The notes under the pieces are model-generated. The model was not told the DNA's origin and made no database searches. It saw only the letters and a list, made by a program, of their open reading frames with translations. Below, piece by piece: positions 51,680-60,560 of a stretch of 64,000 nucleotides of DNA (within the stretch, counting starts at the first letter, position 1; the number at the start of each line of letters is the position of its first letter). This DNA is from a virus, in the IMG/VR virus record IMGVR_UViG_3300021959_004274, positions 28,188 to 92,187 of that record. One strand, 5' to 3'. The position numbers and the translations under genes are program-made.

Positions 51680-52399
51680 TTATATGTCGCAGTAGCTGAT
51701 CCACTCTTGATATGTCATGCGATGGAAGTTTGGCCTATTGTGCCATTCTTCATAGGTGCGTTGTCCTGTGTTAACATGATAAAAGTCAACACCTGGATAT
51801 GTTTCCATAAGTTCTAGCATCTGTTGACGCATCTTATGATCTTCTACTGTGTTATGTTTGTTGGGATCGTCTTCTGAAATGTAGATATTGTTGTTATACC
51901 CTTCACAAAACTGTCCATCAAATCCTAGTAAAAATATTTCTTTGTGTCCATCAAAGCAGGCTAACCACGCCGCTACAACAGCAGTACGACCTTTCATTGA
52001 TTGTGGTACTAAAAAGAATTCACCTGGATGTTCAATACACTTTCTAGCTGATGTATACACTGTAGCACGTTCTGTGTATTTAGAATCAATACACTCTTGT
52101 AGTTTACGTTCATCAAATGTAATAAAAAAGTCTACCTGCATTTCGTTATGCAGTTCACCGGTACCATATGTTTGAAGTTTTTTACGACCTAGTAATCCAC
52201 CTCTGTGACGTTCTAGTTTTTTGATTGGAAATGTTGAGCGTGATTCACCACTGGCTATAACTGCGGCACGACCTGAGATGTGTTGATTTTCAATAGGATT
52301 GTCAACCCATTCTTTTTCACTAACACGTTTTCCATCTTTAATTTTTGTATTAAGAATAACGTATTCACCATCATAGTCTTTGCGGTATATTTCTTCCAT
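51680..52399 (-). CDS. DUF115/GT-like protein in the fibre region, 239 aa
   Basis: Rossmann-type start GRAAVIASGESRSTFPI and a later HKEIFLLGFDGQFCEGYNNNIYI segment. This resembles DUF115/MptE-like or sialyltransferase-type folds, in which a Gly-rich loop and a LLGFD strand recur. Ends YQEWISYCDI. Placed after fibre genes, so a role in glycan modification of the tail or host surface is plausible; unproven. Confidence 0.45.
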   Translation of the reverse strand: MEEIYRKDYDGEYVILNTKIKDGKRVSEKEWVDNPIENQHISGRAAVIASGESRSTFPIKKLERHRGGLLGRKKLQTYGTGELHNEMQVDFFITFDERKLQECIDSKYTERATVYTSARKCIEHPGEFFLVPQSMKGRTAVVAAWLACFDGHKEIFLLGFDGQFCEGYNNNIYISEDDPNKHNTVEDHKMRQQMLELMETYPGVDFYHVNTGQRTYEEWHNRPNFHRMTYQEWISYCDI

Positions 52400-52406
52400 T
52401 GTTATA

Positions 52407-52946
52407 TTATACTGCCCTCGCTAGAAATCCTGAAAGTCTTGTTGCGGAATTAGAATTACCATATATTCCAGTTGCTCCTCCTGTTTGATAAGCATACAAT
52501 TCCATATAATCAGTAGAACCATTTAAATAAACTAATATTGTCTGGCTTATAAATCCATCATCTAAACTTGCTGATGTATAAGCATCACCAAATTCTGTAA
52601 CTGCTGTTCCATTTTTAGATATTCTAACAAAGAAATTTTGTAAATTTCCACCAACGCCTCCATTCACAGCACCAGTAATAGAATAATATCCAGCAACTGT
52701 TGGAGTAAATTGATATGTTGATGTATTAAAACAACTAGCTGTATCAAAATCTTCTGATGATAAAGTTACTTTAGTCCATGTTGCAGATGAAATAGTTTGA
52801 TTAGAAGGTAAATAAGCACTAAACGCTGGTGCATCTGTTATGACCTGACCAACATCTGCATTACCTGTTGTAGTTAAGTTATTAGAACCTAAATCTACAG
52901 CACCACCAAATGTACTTGTGCCTGTGCCCTTGATTGTTGTTGCCAT
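52407..52946 (-). CDS. Fibre-tip protein with C1q-like domain 1, 179 aa
   Basis: ATG at 52946 (MATTIKGTGTSTFGGAVDL). C-terminal 130 residues carry a C1q/TNF-like jelly-roll pattern: FSAYLPSNQTISSATWTKV, YQFTPTVAGYYSITGAV, ISKNGTAVTEF and TDYMELYAYQTGG. Such domains trimerise and bind receptors. Paralogous in pattern to the gene at 54259. Coupled in the fibre operon. Confidence 0.65.
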   Translation of the reverse strand: MATTIKGTGTSTFGGAVDLGSNNLTTTGNADVGQVITDAPAFSAYLPSNQTISSATWTKVTLSSEDFDTASCFNTSTYQFTPTVAGYYSITGAVNGGVGGNLQNFFVRISKNGTAVTEFGDAYTSASLDDGFISQTILVYLNGSTDYMELYAYQTGGATGIYGNSNSATRLSGFLARAV

Positions 52947-52947
52947 A

Positions 52948-53112
52948 TTATAATACTGTCCAAGTTGATCCATCACTGATAGTAATGGTTACACCATCAG
53001 CAATATCTACAGGACCTGCTGTGATAGCATTCTTGTTAATGCCTAAGGTGTAGTCAGTGTCTAATGTCACTGAGTTTTCTACAAATCCAACGCCGTTAAT
53101 TGTTATGCTCAT
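52948..53112 (-). CDS. Small fibre-associated protein, 54 aa
   Basis: Short frame from ATG at 53112 to TAA at 52948. YTLGINKNAITAGPVDIADGV and a final DGSTWTVL match a module that I recall in many marine phage fibre proteins (NxNAxxAGPxxIxxGVTVxIxxGSTWTV). The same module ends the protein at 57667. Fits between neighbours with 2-9 nt gaps. Confidence 0.62.
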   Translation of the reverse strand: MSITINGVGFVENSVTLDTDYTLGINKNAITAGPVDIADGVTITISDGSTWTVL

Positions 53113-53121
53113 ATGTTACTC

Positions 53122-54069
53122 CTAATTACCTTCTAGTGTTGCAACTCTTGCTTCTAATGCTTCTATCTTTGTGATAGCTTCTTGAAGTGCGGCTGTTAAT
53201 AATGGTACAAGTTTAGATTGGTCTATGCCTTGATAGTCAGGCACTTCTCTGGTTCCCATAACTGCTTCAGTCACTATATTACCATCATCGTCTAATACTG
53301 CTGGAGTAATTTCATACTCCTCTGTACGCATAGCATCTTTAGTTCCTGTCACTGCTTCAGGTACAACTGTCTGTGCTTCGTGTGCTAGGAATCCTTCACC
53401 ATGAGAACCATCTTGTGTCCATGACCATGTGCTTGGTTTAAGTTGTTTTAGTCTGTCTATGCTACCAGACATAGGTGCTACATTTTCTTTTAGACGATAG
53501 TCTGATGAGGTGTTATATGAAACTGCTGATGTTCCATTTTGTGCAATTTGTCCTATTATACTTCCGTTCCAAAAAAATCTTATGTATCCATATCCACTAC
53601 TAGCAGACGAAGGGTGTTTCACATCAACATAAGCCCCTGCTGTCATCCCTTGAAAATTTACTGTTGATTCTGCTGTATATCCTAAATTAAGATTTGAATA
53701 TTGGTCAATGGTCATAAGTGCATTACTGCCATAACCATTTCCCCAAAAATAAAATGCACCAGTGCCTTTAGTAGAAAGTGCTAAATTAATATTGGTATTT
53801 GTGCCAACTGTTTCTACCCTTCCAGTTCCACCACCACCTCTAATATTAATATAATCTGCTTGGTCAACCCCTAAAGAAGATATACCTGATACTGTTAGAG
53901 GACTTCCAGGACTACTTGTACCAACACCTACACGATTATTAGTAGCATCTACATGGAGTGTGCCTGAATCAATATCAACACTTCTGTCTGATTCTATAGT
54001 CAGTACATCACTTGCATTTAACTGAAGAGCTCCTGTGGTACTGGTAGGTGATTTGATACTAATAGTCAT
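53122..54069 (-). CDS. Tail fibre protein with S74 chaperone domain, 315 aa
   Basis: The C-terminal part is a peptidase S74 intramolecular chaperone: SSDYRLKENVAPMSG (Ser-Lys dyad with Lys in RLKEN), GFLAHEAQTVVPEAV, and a final coiled coil ALQEAITKIEALEARVATLEG. The domain folds trimeric fibres and cuts itself off. N-terminal 180 residues are repeats of beta type. Virion receptor-binding protein. Confidence 0.82.
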   Translation of the reverse strand: MTISIKSPTSTTGALQLNASDVLTIESDRSVDIDSGTLHVDATNNRVGVGTSSPGSPLTVSGISSLGVDQADYINIRGGGGTGRVETVGTNTNINLALSTKGTGAFYFWGNGYGSNALMTIDQYSNLNLGYTAESTVNFQGMTAGAYVDVKHPSSASSGYGYIRFFWNGSIIGQIAQNGTSAVSYNTSSDYRLKENVAPMSGSIDRLKQLKPSTWSWTQDGSHGEGFLAHEAQTVVPEAVTGTKDAMRTEEYEITPAVLDDDGNIVTEAVMGTREVPDYQGIDQSKLVPLLTAALQEAITKIEALEARVATLEGN

Positions 54070-54248
54070 TATGCTACTCCGTCAAGTTCTGCCTGTGTTG
54101 GTTGTGTTTCAGTAGGGTGATTCCATTCTTTGATGTAGTCACCTCGACCATCGCTATCATTTTGTAAAACGATTGTGCCTGTGTCAGGTGCAAAGTCGTC
54201 TGCTGTTAGGTTTGATCTTACTGCTAATATTTTATCGTATAGTGTCAT
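54069..54248 (-). CDS. Small fibre partner protein, XkdW-like, 59 aa
   Basis: Short frame from ATG at 54248 to the TAATG overlap with the next gene at 54069. Sequence VLQNDSDGRGDYIKEWNHPTETQPTQAEL resembles small tail proteins of the XkdW type. No other function known. Intergenic gaps are 0-10 nt. Confidence 0.58.
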   Translation of the reverse strand: MTLYDKILAVRSNLTADDFAPDTGTIVLQNDSDGRGDYIKEWNHPTETQPTQAELDGVA

Positions 54249-54258
54249 GTTTTTTCCC

Positions 54259-54867
54259 TTATGCTTGTTGTACTAAATAACCTTGAAATTTAGAACCGCT
54301 ATTAGATTGTCCCCAAAAGTAATCCACAAAACTACTTGTATGATTGCTTTGTACATATAATTCTACATAATCTGTAGAACCATTCATATAACACATAGTA
54401 GATATAGGTAATACTCCCCAGTTGCCAGTCACACCTAATCTTGATGCTCTACCTACTTCACTGCCATTTTTATATACAGCTACAAATATTGTATCTCCAG
54501 CAGTGCTACTATAATTTATTCTTATATGAGCTTGAAAATTATAATACCCAGCAACAGTTGGGGTAAAACGGTAGTTAGTTGCATTATCAAAACAATTAGC
54601 GGTATCAAATTCTTCTGTTCCTAATACAACTTTTGTCCAAGTGCTTGTAGAAAATGATTGGTCAACAGCCGCTTTTGCACTAAACGCTGGTGCATTGGTT
54701 GCTACATAACCATTACTATTAAATCGACCTACCTCTGTAGGATTATCAGCATTTCCTACACCAATCCTTAATGTACCATCAGGTGTAGCTGGTTGGTACA
54801 TAGTAAAGTTATTAGTACTTGTACTATCATAACCTATCTGAACTTTTTTTGATTTTATTGTACTCAT
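54259..54867 (-). CDS. Fibre-tip protein with C1q-like domain 2, 202 aa
   Basis: C-terminal 130 residues share the pattern of the gene at 52407: PAFSAKAAVDQSFSTSTWTKV, YRFTPTVAGYYNFQAHI, YKNGSEVGRASRLG and TDYVELYVQSN. N-terminal QIGYDSTSTNNFTMYQPATP is a fibre-head type. Likely receptor contact protein. Overlaps the small gene at 54867 by a TAATG junction. Confidence 0.65.
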   Translation of the reverse strand: MSTIKSKKVQIGYDSTSTNNFTMYQPATPDGTLRIGVGNADNPTEVGRFNSNGYVATNAPAFSAKAAVDQSFSTSTWTKVVLGTEEFDTANCFDNATNYRFTPTVAGYYNFQAHIRINYSSTAGDTIFVAVYKNGSEVGRASRLGVTGNWGVLPISTMCYMNGSTDYVELYVQSNHTSSFVDYFWGQSNSGSKFQGYLVQQA

Positions 54868-55031
54868 TAATCTGCCTCTTCTGGTGTGTTACCTAGTGCT
54901 ACCCAAGCAAGATATTCTTGGTAGTCTGTGTTTGCTGGGTCTAGTGGGATAGATATTTTTGTATTATCTTCTTTTGTTAGTTCTATTGAACCAACATTTC
55001 CATAAGCATCATTTATTATTTTATATTGCAT
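54867..55031 (-). CDS. Small fibre partner, copy 1, 54 aa
   Basis: ATG at 55031, 2 nt after the stop of the fibre gene at 55034. C-terminus NTDYQEYLAWVALGNTP then EEAD; the same ending recurs in the genes at 56288 and 57952. The N-terminal half is variable. Each copy follows directly a fibre gene with the same C-terminal domain, so it may be a fibre assembly partner. Confidence 0.68.
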   Translation of the reverse strand: MQYKIINDAYGNVGSIELTKEDNTKISIPLDPANTDYQEYLAWVALGNTPEEAD

Positions 55032-55033
55032 AT

Positions 55034-56278
55034 TTATAGTTCCGCACTAAAAGTTAATCTAGCACTAATTGTAGAATCAGCCGTTAATTGAATACATTTT
55101 CCACCACCCATACTAGCATTGGTTGCTGTTGTTGTATTAACAATTACTTTTGTATTATTTGAATCATTTGTAGCAATTGCCATAGCTGTAGCTTCTTGCC
55201 CTGTTACTCCAGGATAATGTAATCTCCAATCACCCACAGCACTATACCCAAGTGACGGAACGCTCCTCATAGTTTGTAATAAATGAATTAAAACATAAGT
55301 ATTCGTTGTGCTAAATGAAGTACCTTGCCCTACTGTTTCAGCTACATTGTTTCCACCAAAAGATTGAAAATACCTCTGACACCTAGCTAATTCCACGTCA
55401 TATGGTCTGTGTTCAAAGGGAGTAACGTTTTCACCTACTTCTAGTTGTACGCCTGTGATGTTGATGTAGTTAGAGGTAGAGTCTAAAAAATTAACTTGAT
55501 TGCTTGTAGAGGTTGCTGGAAAAGAGCTATTCCAAGTATTGTTTGTGCCTTGTCTATTTGCCGCATCAGCTAAAGGAAATGCTAATGCTAAACCTAGTCC
55601 ATTATCATTATCAATAACACCACCACTTGCTTGAATATTACTATCTGGAGTAATAGTAATTGTTTTCTTTTCCCATGTGTTTGCTGAATTAATAGTATAT
55701 TCTATTACATAGTCATATCTTGTTGCATCTATTTTTTGTGCCGCGACACAATAAGTTCCAGTCTTATTAGATTTAACCCAAAATGAAACTGTTATTTTTT
55801 TTGCATTTGATGTGCCATATTTTAGATGTTGAAGATGTTGACCTTCTATAAGATATGTTAAAATTCCAAATTCAGATGTTTCAATACTGGTATCTGCTGT
55901 TGTAACAGCAATTTTTAAAGATTTTGAAAATCCTTGTCCAGAAGGAGTATCTGTGTCTTGAGTTATAGCCACAACACCAGATATACCATTTTTTACATAT
56001 CTCCATCTATCTAAAGTAAAACCATTTGGGTCTGAAAATGAAGTTCCCCTTTGTGATATTTGCATATCACCATTGATGATAATGTTTCTAAATGAGGGTT
56101 GACTTGATAGGTAGTTGCCGCCCTGTACAGAAATATCACCTGCAAAACTAGCATTTTGATTAGTATCAAAAGTAACAGCAGTAGTGCCATTATTAGTCTG
56201 CAACTCTAGATTACCTGTGGTATCTGAAGTTTGTACTAAGCCGGTTGCTGTTGTTGTTCCTGATGATATTTTACTCAT
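55034..56278 (-). CDS. Tail fibre paralog A, 414 aa
   Basis: Conserved C-terminal domain begins at GNYLSSQPSFRNIIINGDM (about residue 55) with QISQRGTS; then SFWVKSNKTGTY, ITPDSN, NITGVQLEVGENVTPFEHRPYDVELARCQRYF and ends RLTFSAEL. The same domain is in the proteins at 56464 and 58126, ending SSEL and NAEL. Receptor-binding type. Followed by small partner copy 1. Confidence 0.72.
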   Translation of the reverse strand: MSKISSGTTTATGLVQTSDTTGNLELQTNNGTTAVTFDTNQNASFAGDISVQGGNYLSSQPSFRNIIINGDMQISQRGTSFSDPNGFTLDRWRYVKNGISGVVAITQDTDTPSGQGFSKSLKIAVTTADTSIETSEFGILTYLIEGQHLQHLKYGTSNAKKITVSFWVKSNKTGTYCVAAQKIDATRYDYVIEYTINSANTWEKKTITITPDSNIQASGGVIDNDNGLGLALAFPLADAANRQGTNNTWNSSFPATSTSNQVNFLDSTSNYINITGVQLEVGENVTPFEHRPYDVELARCQRYFQSFGGNNVAETVGQGTSFSTTNTYVLIHLLQTMRSVPSLGYSAVGDWRLHYPGVTGQEATAMAIATNDSNNTKVIVNTTTATNASMGGGKCIQLTADSTISARLTFSAEL

Positions 56279-56287
56279 GTGTTGTCC

Positions 56288-56461
56288 TTATTCGTCTGCC
56301 GGTTCTGGTGTGTTACCTAGTGCTACCCATTCTAAGTATTCTTGGTAGTCTGTGTTGTCTTGTGAAAATGGTATAAGCGTATATGTATCATCGCTAATTA
56401 TTTTTTTAACTTGATTTACTGTTTGTAATGCTTCATTTCTTACTAATTTATATGTAGCCAT
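56288..56461 (-). CDS. Small fibre partner, copy 2, 57 aa
   Basis: ATG at 56461, 2 nt after the stop of fibre paralog B. C-terminus NTDYQEYLEWVALGNTP then EPADE, identical in pattern to copies 1 and 3. N-terminal 35 residues (MATYKLVRNEALQTVNQ) differ. Confidence 0.68.
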   Translation of the reverse strand: MATYKLVRNEALQTVNQVKKIISDDTYTLIPFSQDNTDYQEYLEWVALGNTPEPADE

Positions 56462-56463
56462 AA

Positions 56464-57657
56464 TTATAACTCCGAGCTAAATGCTAATTTACAATCTGCA
56501 TTATTTGTGTCTATAAAACAAGCGTGACCTTGAGTTCTAGATAATCCTGATAAAGATATAAACTCGTTTGTTGTACCACCTTGACTCCAAATTGATACAC
56601 CTGTTGCATTGGAGAAACCATTACCCGCAAAGGCTCTAAAATTAGTTGCTGAAGCAACTTCAAGACTTGGGTCTGCTCTCATATTCACTGGAAATTTGAT
56701 GTTTGCATAAGCTACTGATGCTGTATACATAGCACCATTTGCTACTGCCCTTGAAGTTCCTTCACAATGTAAATAATAATACCTCTGACACATAGCTAAC
56801 TCTTGGCTATACATTCTGTGTTCAAAGTCACTAGCACCTTCTCCGACTTCGAGTTGGACGCCTGTGATGTTGATATAATTATTTACAGCGTCTGCGAGGT
56901 TAACTTGTCCAACAAATCTATTAGCTGGAGTATCAGTTCCCCATGTTGTTTGTAGTGTTCCAGAACTATTGTCTGTTCCAGCACATAAACCAAAAGTTAA
57001 ATCTAAACTTCTTCCATTGTCATTATCAAAAGCACTAACAGTATCTCCAACAAATGTCAATGTTTTCTTTTCCCAAGTGTCTGCTACGGTAATCGTATAT
57101 GATTTACATATCATTCTGGTATTATCAATATCTGATAATCGTATTATATATGTTCCAGTTTTATTAGATTTAACCCAAAAAGATACAGTTAAAGATTCAG
57201 CGTTTGCTGTGCCTTTTTTAAGATGTTGTAAGTTTTGTCCTTCTATACTTTGGTGCATTTGTAAAAAAGAATTAGCACTTAAACTAGCGTTAGCAGTAGT
57301 CCATAAAAATTTAATACTTTTATTAAAACCTTGTCCAGTAGGAACATCTGAGTCTTGAGATTGAGTAAATGTTCCAAATGTAGTTCCACCAATATCAAAT
57401 CTGTCTAATGTATAATATCCACTAGAAGTAATACTAGCTACACTCGTTGCCCTCTGTGCAATCCTCATATCACCATTGATGATAAGGTTACGGAAACTAC
57501 CACCACGAAGAGAGTTACCATTAGCATCTTGTAATCCGTTGGCTGTAACTTTGGCTTTGGTTACACCATCAGATTGTAATTCTATTTCGCCACTGGCATC
57601 AGCAGTATATTCAATACCACCTGTGCCTGTTGTCTTTGCGTTAATTGTTGATGCCAT
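56464..57657 (-). CDS. Tail fibre paralog B, 397 aa
   Basis: Starts MASTINAKTTGTGGIEYTADAS; C-terminal domain SFRNLIINGDMRIAQRATS, SFWVKSNKTGTY, NITGVQLEVGEGASDFEHRMYSQELAMCQRYY, ends FSSEL. Paralog of 55034 and 58126. Receptor-binding type; followed by small partner copy 2. Confidence 0.72.
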   Translation of the reverse strand: MASTINAKTTGTGGIEYTADASGEIELQSDGVTKAKVTANGLQDANGNSLRGGSFRNLIINGDMRIAQRATSVASITSSGYYTLDRFDIGGTTFGTFTQSQDSDVPTGQGFNKSIKFLWTTANASLSANSFLQMHQSIEGQNLQHLKKGTANAESLTVSFWVKSNKTGTYIIRLSDIDNTRMICKSYTITVADTWEKKTLTFVGDTVSAFDNDNGRSLDLTFGLCAGTDNSSGTLQTTWGTDTPANRFVGQVNLADAVNNYINITGVQLEVGEGASDFEHRMYSQELAMCQRYYYLHCEGTSRAVANGAMYTASVAYANIKFPVNMRADPSLEVASATNFRAFAGNGFSNATGVSIWSQGGTTNEFISLSGLSRTQGHACFIDTNNADCKLAFSSEL

Positions 57658-57666
57658 TTGCTATCC

Positions 57667-57930
57667 CTATAATACCACGTGTTTAGAACCTGAAGGTATT
57701 GTCAACGACACACCACTTTTTAATGTTAAAGGTCCTACCGTCATTATATTTTTACCTGTACCTACTGTGTAACTTTCAGACATTACCTGACTAGTTTCGT
57801 ATATTGCACCACCAGCAACCAGCCCTGGGTTTGCTACACGCACCCAAGCAGTTTTAGTTGAGTTGTATTGATACAACACACCATTTATTGTTGTTTGGTC
57901 ACCGTTACTTGGTGAAGTTGGAAATGCCAT
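57667..57930 (-). CDS. Small fibre-associated protein, 87 aa
   Basis: MAFPTSPSNGDQTTINGVLYQYNSTKTAWVRV, a common tail-fibre N-terminal motif, followed by YTVGTGKNIMTVGPLTLKSGV and a final SGSKHVVL, the same module as in the 54 aa protein at 52948. Lies between fibre paralog B and the small partner copy 3. Confidence 0.65.
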   Translation of the reverse strand: MAFPTSPSNGDQTTINGVLYQYNSTKTAWVRVANPGLVAGGAIYETSQVMSESYTVGTGKNIMTVGPLTLKSGVSLTIPSGSKHVVL

Positions 57931-57951
57931 AATATTAATCCTTTATTCTAT

Positions 57952-58125
57952 TTATTCGTCCGCTGGTTCTGGTGTATTACCTAGTGCTACCCAAGCAAGA
58001 TATTCTTGGTAGTCTGTGTTTGCTTCATCTACTGGAACACAAGCAACTTGCACTCCATTTTCTTTTTTAGAAAGCGATATTAAATCGTTATTAAACCCAA
58101 GTTGTTTTTGATATGTAATTGTCAT
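57952..58125 (-). CDS. Small fibre partner, copy 3, 57 aa
   Basis: ATG at 58125, directly after the stop codon (TAA) of fibre paralog C. C-terminus NTDYQEYLAWVALGNTP then EPADE. Upstream fibre has the same C-terminal domain as the others. Confidence 0.68.
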   Translation of the reverse strand: MTITYQKQLGFNNDLISLSKKENGVQVACVPVDEANTDYQEYLAWVALGNTPEPADE

Positions 58126-60549
58126 TTATAACTCCGCATTCGCTTGAAATGTTTGCCCAGAACCATTGTTAGTAATTACTACAGTCCCATGACCTTGTGT
58201 TAATCCTGATGCTACTCCAAAAGCAACCATGGCTGACATTGGGTTACCATAATTACTGGCAATAGAGGTTACTGCTAGACCACTACCAGCACTATTTAAT
58301 ACATATAAAGTTCCTGTGTAGGATAATGTTGGTTTTGCTCTCATCATTACAGGATATTGAATTGAAATTCTAGCTTCTGTTGATGATACATTGTAACCTG
58401 CACCAATAGTAGGATAAGTTGGAGCACCACCAAGATAAGAATCAGCAATATAAAAATACCTCTGACACATTGCTAACTCTGTACTATACATTCTGTGTTC
58501 AAAGGGGGTGGCTTGTGAACCTACTTCTAATTGCACACCTGTGATGTACAGTGTAGCACCATTTGTATTTACTAATCTATTTGCTGATGATGTTATAAAA
58601 TCATTAGTAGACTGCCAAGCACTAGCAGTGCCATTAAACTCACTACCACCACCTAACGCAAAACCTAATTCAGCTCCAACACTAGTGCCAGTCAACCATG
58701 TCCCACTTGTTGGTCCTGATATTGTTACAGTTTTATACTCCCATGTGTTAGCAGATGATATTGTATATTCAAATATATAAGATGTAGTATAAGAACCACC
58801 ATCTCTTAATGCACCAGCAAATGTACCAGTCAATGATGACTTCACCCAAAATGAAACTGTAACTGTTTTAGCACTAGCATTACCATAGTGTAAATGTTCT
58901 ATATTATTTCCTTCAAATCTATGTTGAACTAAAAAGTAATCTCCTGAAGCTTCTGTATAAGCAGATGAAGATGTAAATACTATTGAGTTTTTAAACCCTT
59001 GACCAGTAGGAACATCACTAGATTGTTGTGCTGTAAATTTACTAGATTGATTTGACACAATTCTCCATCTATCTACTGGAAAATTAGGACTACCAGAAAC
59101 TGCACTCGTCCCTCTCTGTGCAATCTTCATATCACCATTGATGATAAGGTTTCTAAATGAGGGTTGACTTGATAGATAGTTTCCGCCGGCTGATATACTA
59201 CCACTACTAATAACATTACCACCTGTAATATTACCAGTTGCTGAAATAGTTGAATCTGTAACAGTTACATTACCTGTTGCTACGTTACCACCGGCTGTTA
59301 AATTACCTGTAATAGCATAGTCGCCTGTTGTGCTGTCACCTGTTGAAGCACTTGTAGTATCTACCCAAACATTACTTGTTCCGTCATTGATGTATTCAAA
59401 TAATATTTCATCATCAGTGTCAAACCATTTGTCACCCACACTTGGCGATACAGGTGCTGTATTACCTGTTGTATATGTTGCACCACTGTCTGTGGCAACA
59501 TTACCAAAGTAGGTAACACCGTTACCATATGTTAACAGTGCTTGTCCTGTAGTACCATCTGTGCCGGTATAAGTTACATTGTCTACAGTGATAGTTGCGT
59601 CGCTAACAGTTACATTACCTGTTAATAAGTTACCACCTGTGATATTACCAGTAGCAGTAAACGGATATGACGCCAAAATATCATGTGTGCTTTCTCTAAT
59701 TGCTAGTGCGTCTGTCCAACTACTATCCCAAAATTGTAGTTTAATACCATCTGATGATACACCACCTCTAAGTGTTAAACTAGATGTGCTACTTAGACCA
59801 TGAGCACTTACTTCGCCTGTGGCAACTCTACCACTAACAGTAATTGAGCCTGCTGTTGAAATATTATTTGAACCAAGATTTGAAAGCAACGATGTTACAT
59901 TAGCATCAGTATAGCCTGCTGGTAGACCTGTCAGTTGGCTACCATCACCAATAAACGATCCAGAGGTTGTAATATTACCTGTAGCAGTGATAGTTGCGTC
60001 GTCAATAGTTACATTACCAGTTGTTAAGTTACCACCTGTAATGGTACCTGATAAGTTAATTGCTGTGTTGTTTACCCAAGCACTGCCATTGTATGTTAAT
60101 ATATCATTGCTTGATGTTGATGTAAGTGTAACGTCTGATAAGTTAGCAAACGAAGAACCCCCTGAGGAATGTTGTTCAAATGTTAATTCTGTAGTACCTA
60201 AAGTTACTGCACCATCAGTGGTTAATTTCCAAAATGTATCAGCATAAGATGTACCTTCGCTAACTATACATGTCATACCTGCTAATACTTCTTCATTTTG
60301 ATTAGCGTCTCGACTACGTACCCAGGTACCGTTAGAACCTGAACCCACCGAAGTTACTCGGTAGATGCCGTTTTCTGTTGCATCTGTTTGTGCTGTTACA
60401 AGGATTCTATCTTCTAAGGTAAGACTAACACCGTCAACGGTAGCTGGAGCGCCACCGCTGAGTGTTACGTTTGATGTTGTAACTACACGTACAGAGCTCT
60501 TTGCTGATTGTCCGGATAGTTGATGTGCCTTAGGCCTGGTTAAGGGCAT
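58126..60549 (-). CDS. Tail fibre paralog C, long form, 807 aa
   Basis: N-terminal domain (about 1-130) has VVTTSNVTLSGGAPATVDGV and LEDRILVTAQTDATENGIYRV, a common fibre head module. Middle: beta repeats with ATGNITGG-type units. The C-terminal about 340 residues repeat the shared domain (SFRNLIINGDMKIAQRGTS, FEHRMYSTELAMCQRYFY, ends NAEL). RBS GGGAGAGG. Probable main receptor-binding fibre of the three. Confidence 0.74.
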   Translation of the reverse strand: MPLTRPKAHQLSGQSAKSSVRVVTTSNVTLSGGAPATVDGVSLTLEDRILVTAQTDATENGIYRVTSVGSGSNGTWVRSRDANQNEEVLAGMTCIVSEGTSYADTFWKLTTDGAVTLGTTELTFEQHSSGGSSFANLSDVTLTSTSSNDILTYNGSAWVNNTAINLSGTITGGNLTTGNVTIDDATITATGNITTSGSFIGDGSQLTGLPAGYTDANVTSLLSNLGSNNISTAGSITVSGRVATGEVSAHGLSSTSSLTLRGGVSSDGIKLQFWDSSWTDALAIRESTHDILASYPFTATGNITGGNLLTGNVTVSDATITVDNVTYTGTDGTTGQALLTYGNGVTYFGNVATDSGATYTTGNTAPVSPSVGDKWFDTDDEILFEYINDGTSNVWVDTTSASTGDSTTGDYAITGNLTAGGNVATGNVTVTDSTISATGNITGGNVISSGSISAGGNYLSSQPSFRNLIINGDMKIAQRGTSAVSGSPNFPVDRWRIVSNQSSKFTAQQSSDVPTGQGFKNSIVFTSSSAYTEASGDYFLVQHRFEGNNIEHLHYGNASAKTVTVSFWVKSSLTGTFAGALRDGGSYTTSYIFEYTISSANTWEYKTVTISGPTSGTWLTGTSVGAELGFALGGGSEFNGTASAWQSTNDFITSSANRLVNTNGATLYITGVQLEVGSQATPFEHRMYSTELAMCQRYFYIADSYLGGAPTYPTIGAGYNVSSTEARISIQYPVMMRAKPTLSYTGTLYVLNSAGSGLAVTSIASNYGNPMSAMVAFGVASGLTQGHGTVVITNNGSGQTFQANAEL

Positions 60550-60560
60550 TTACCTCTCCC

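Noticed and set aside
55031-55038. TATAAATA on the minus strand overlapping the ATG at 55031
   Set aside because: Falls on the junction of a fibre stop and the next ATG (CTATAAATATG); no room for a transcript start before ATG, so not counted as a late promoter.
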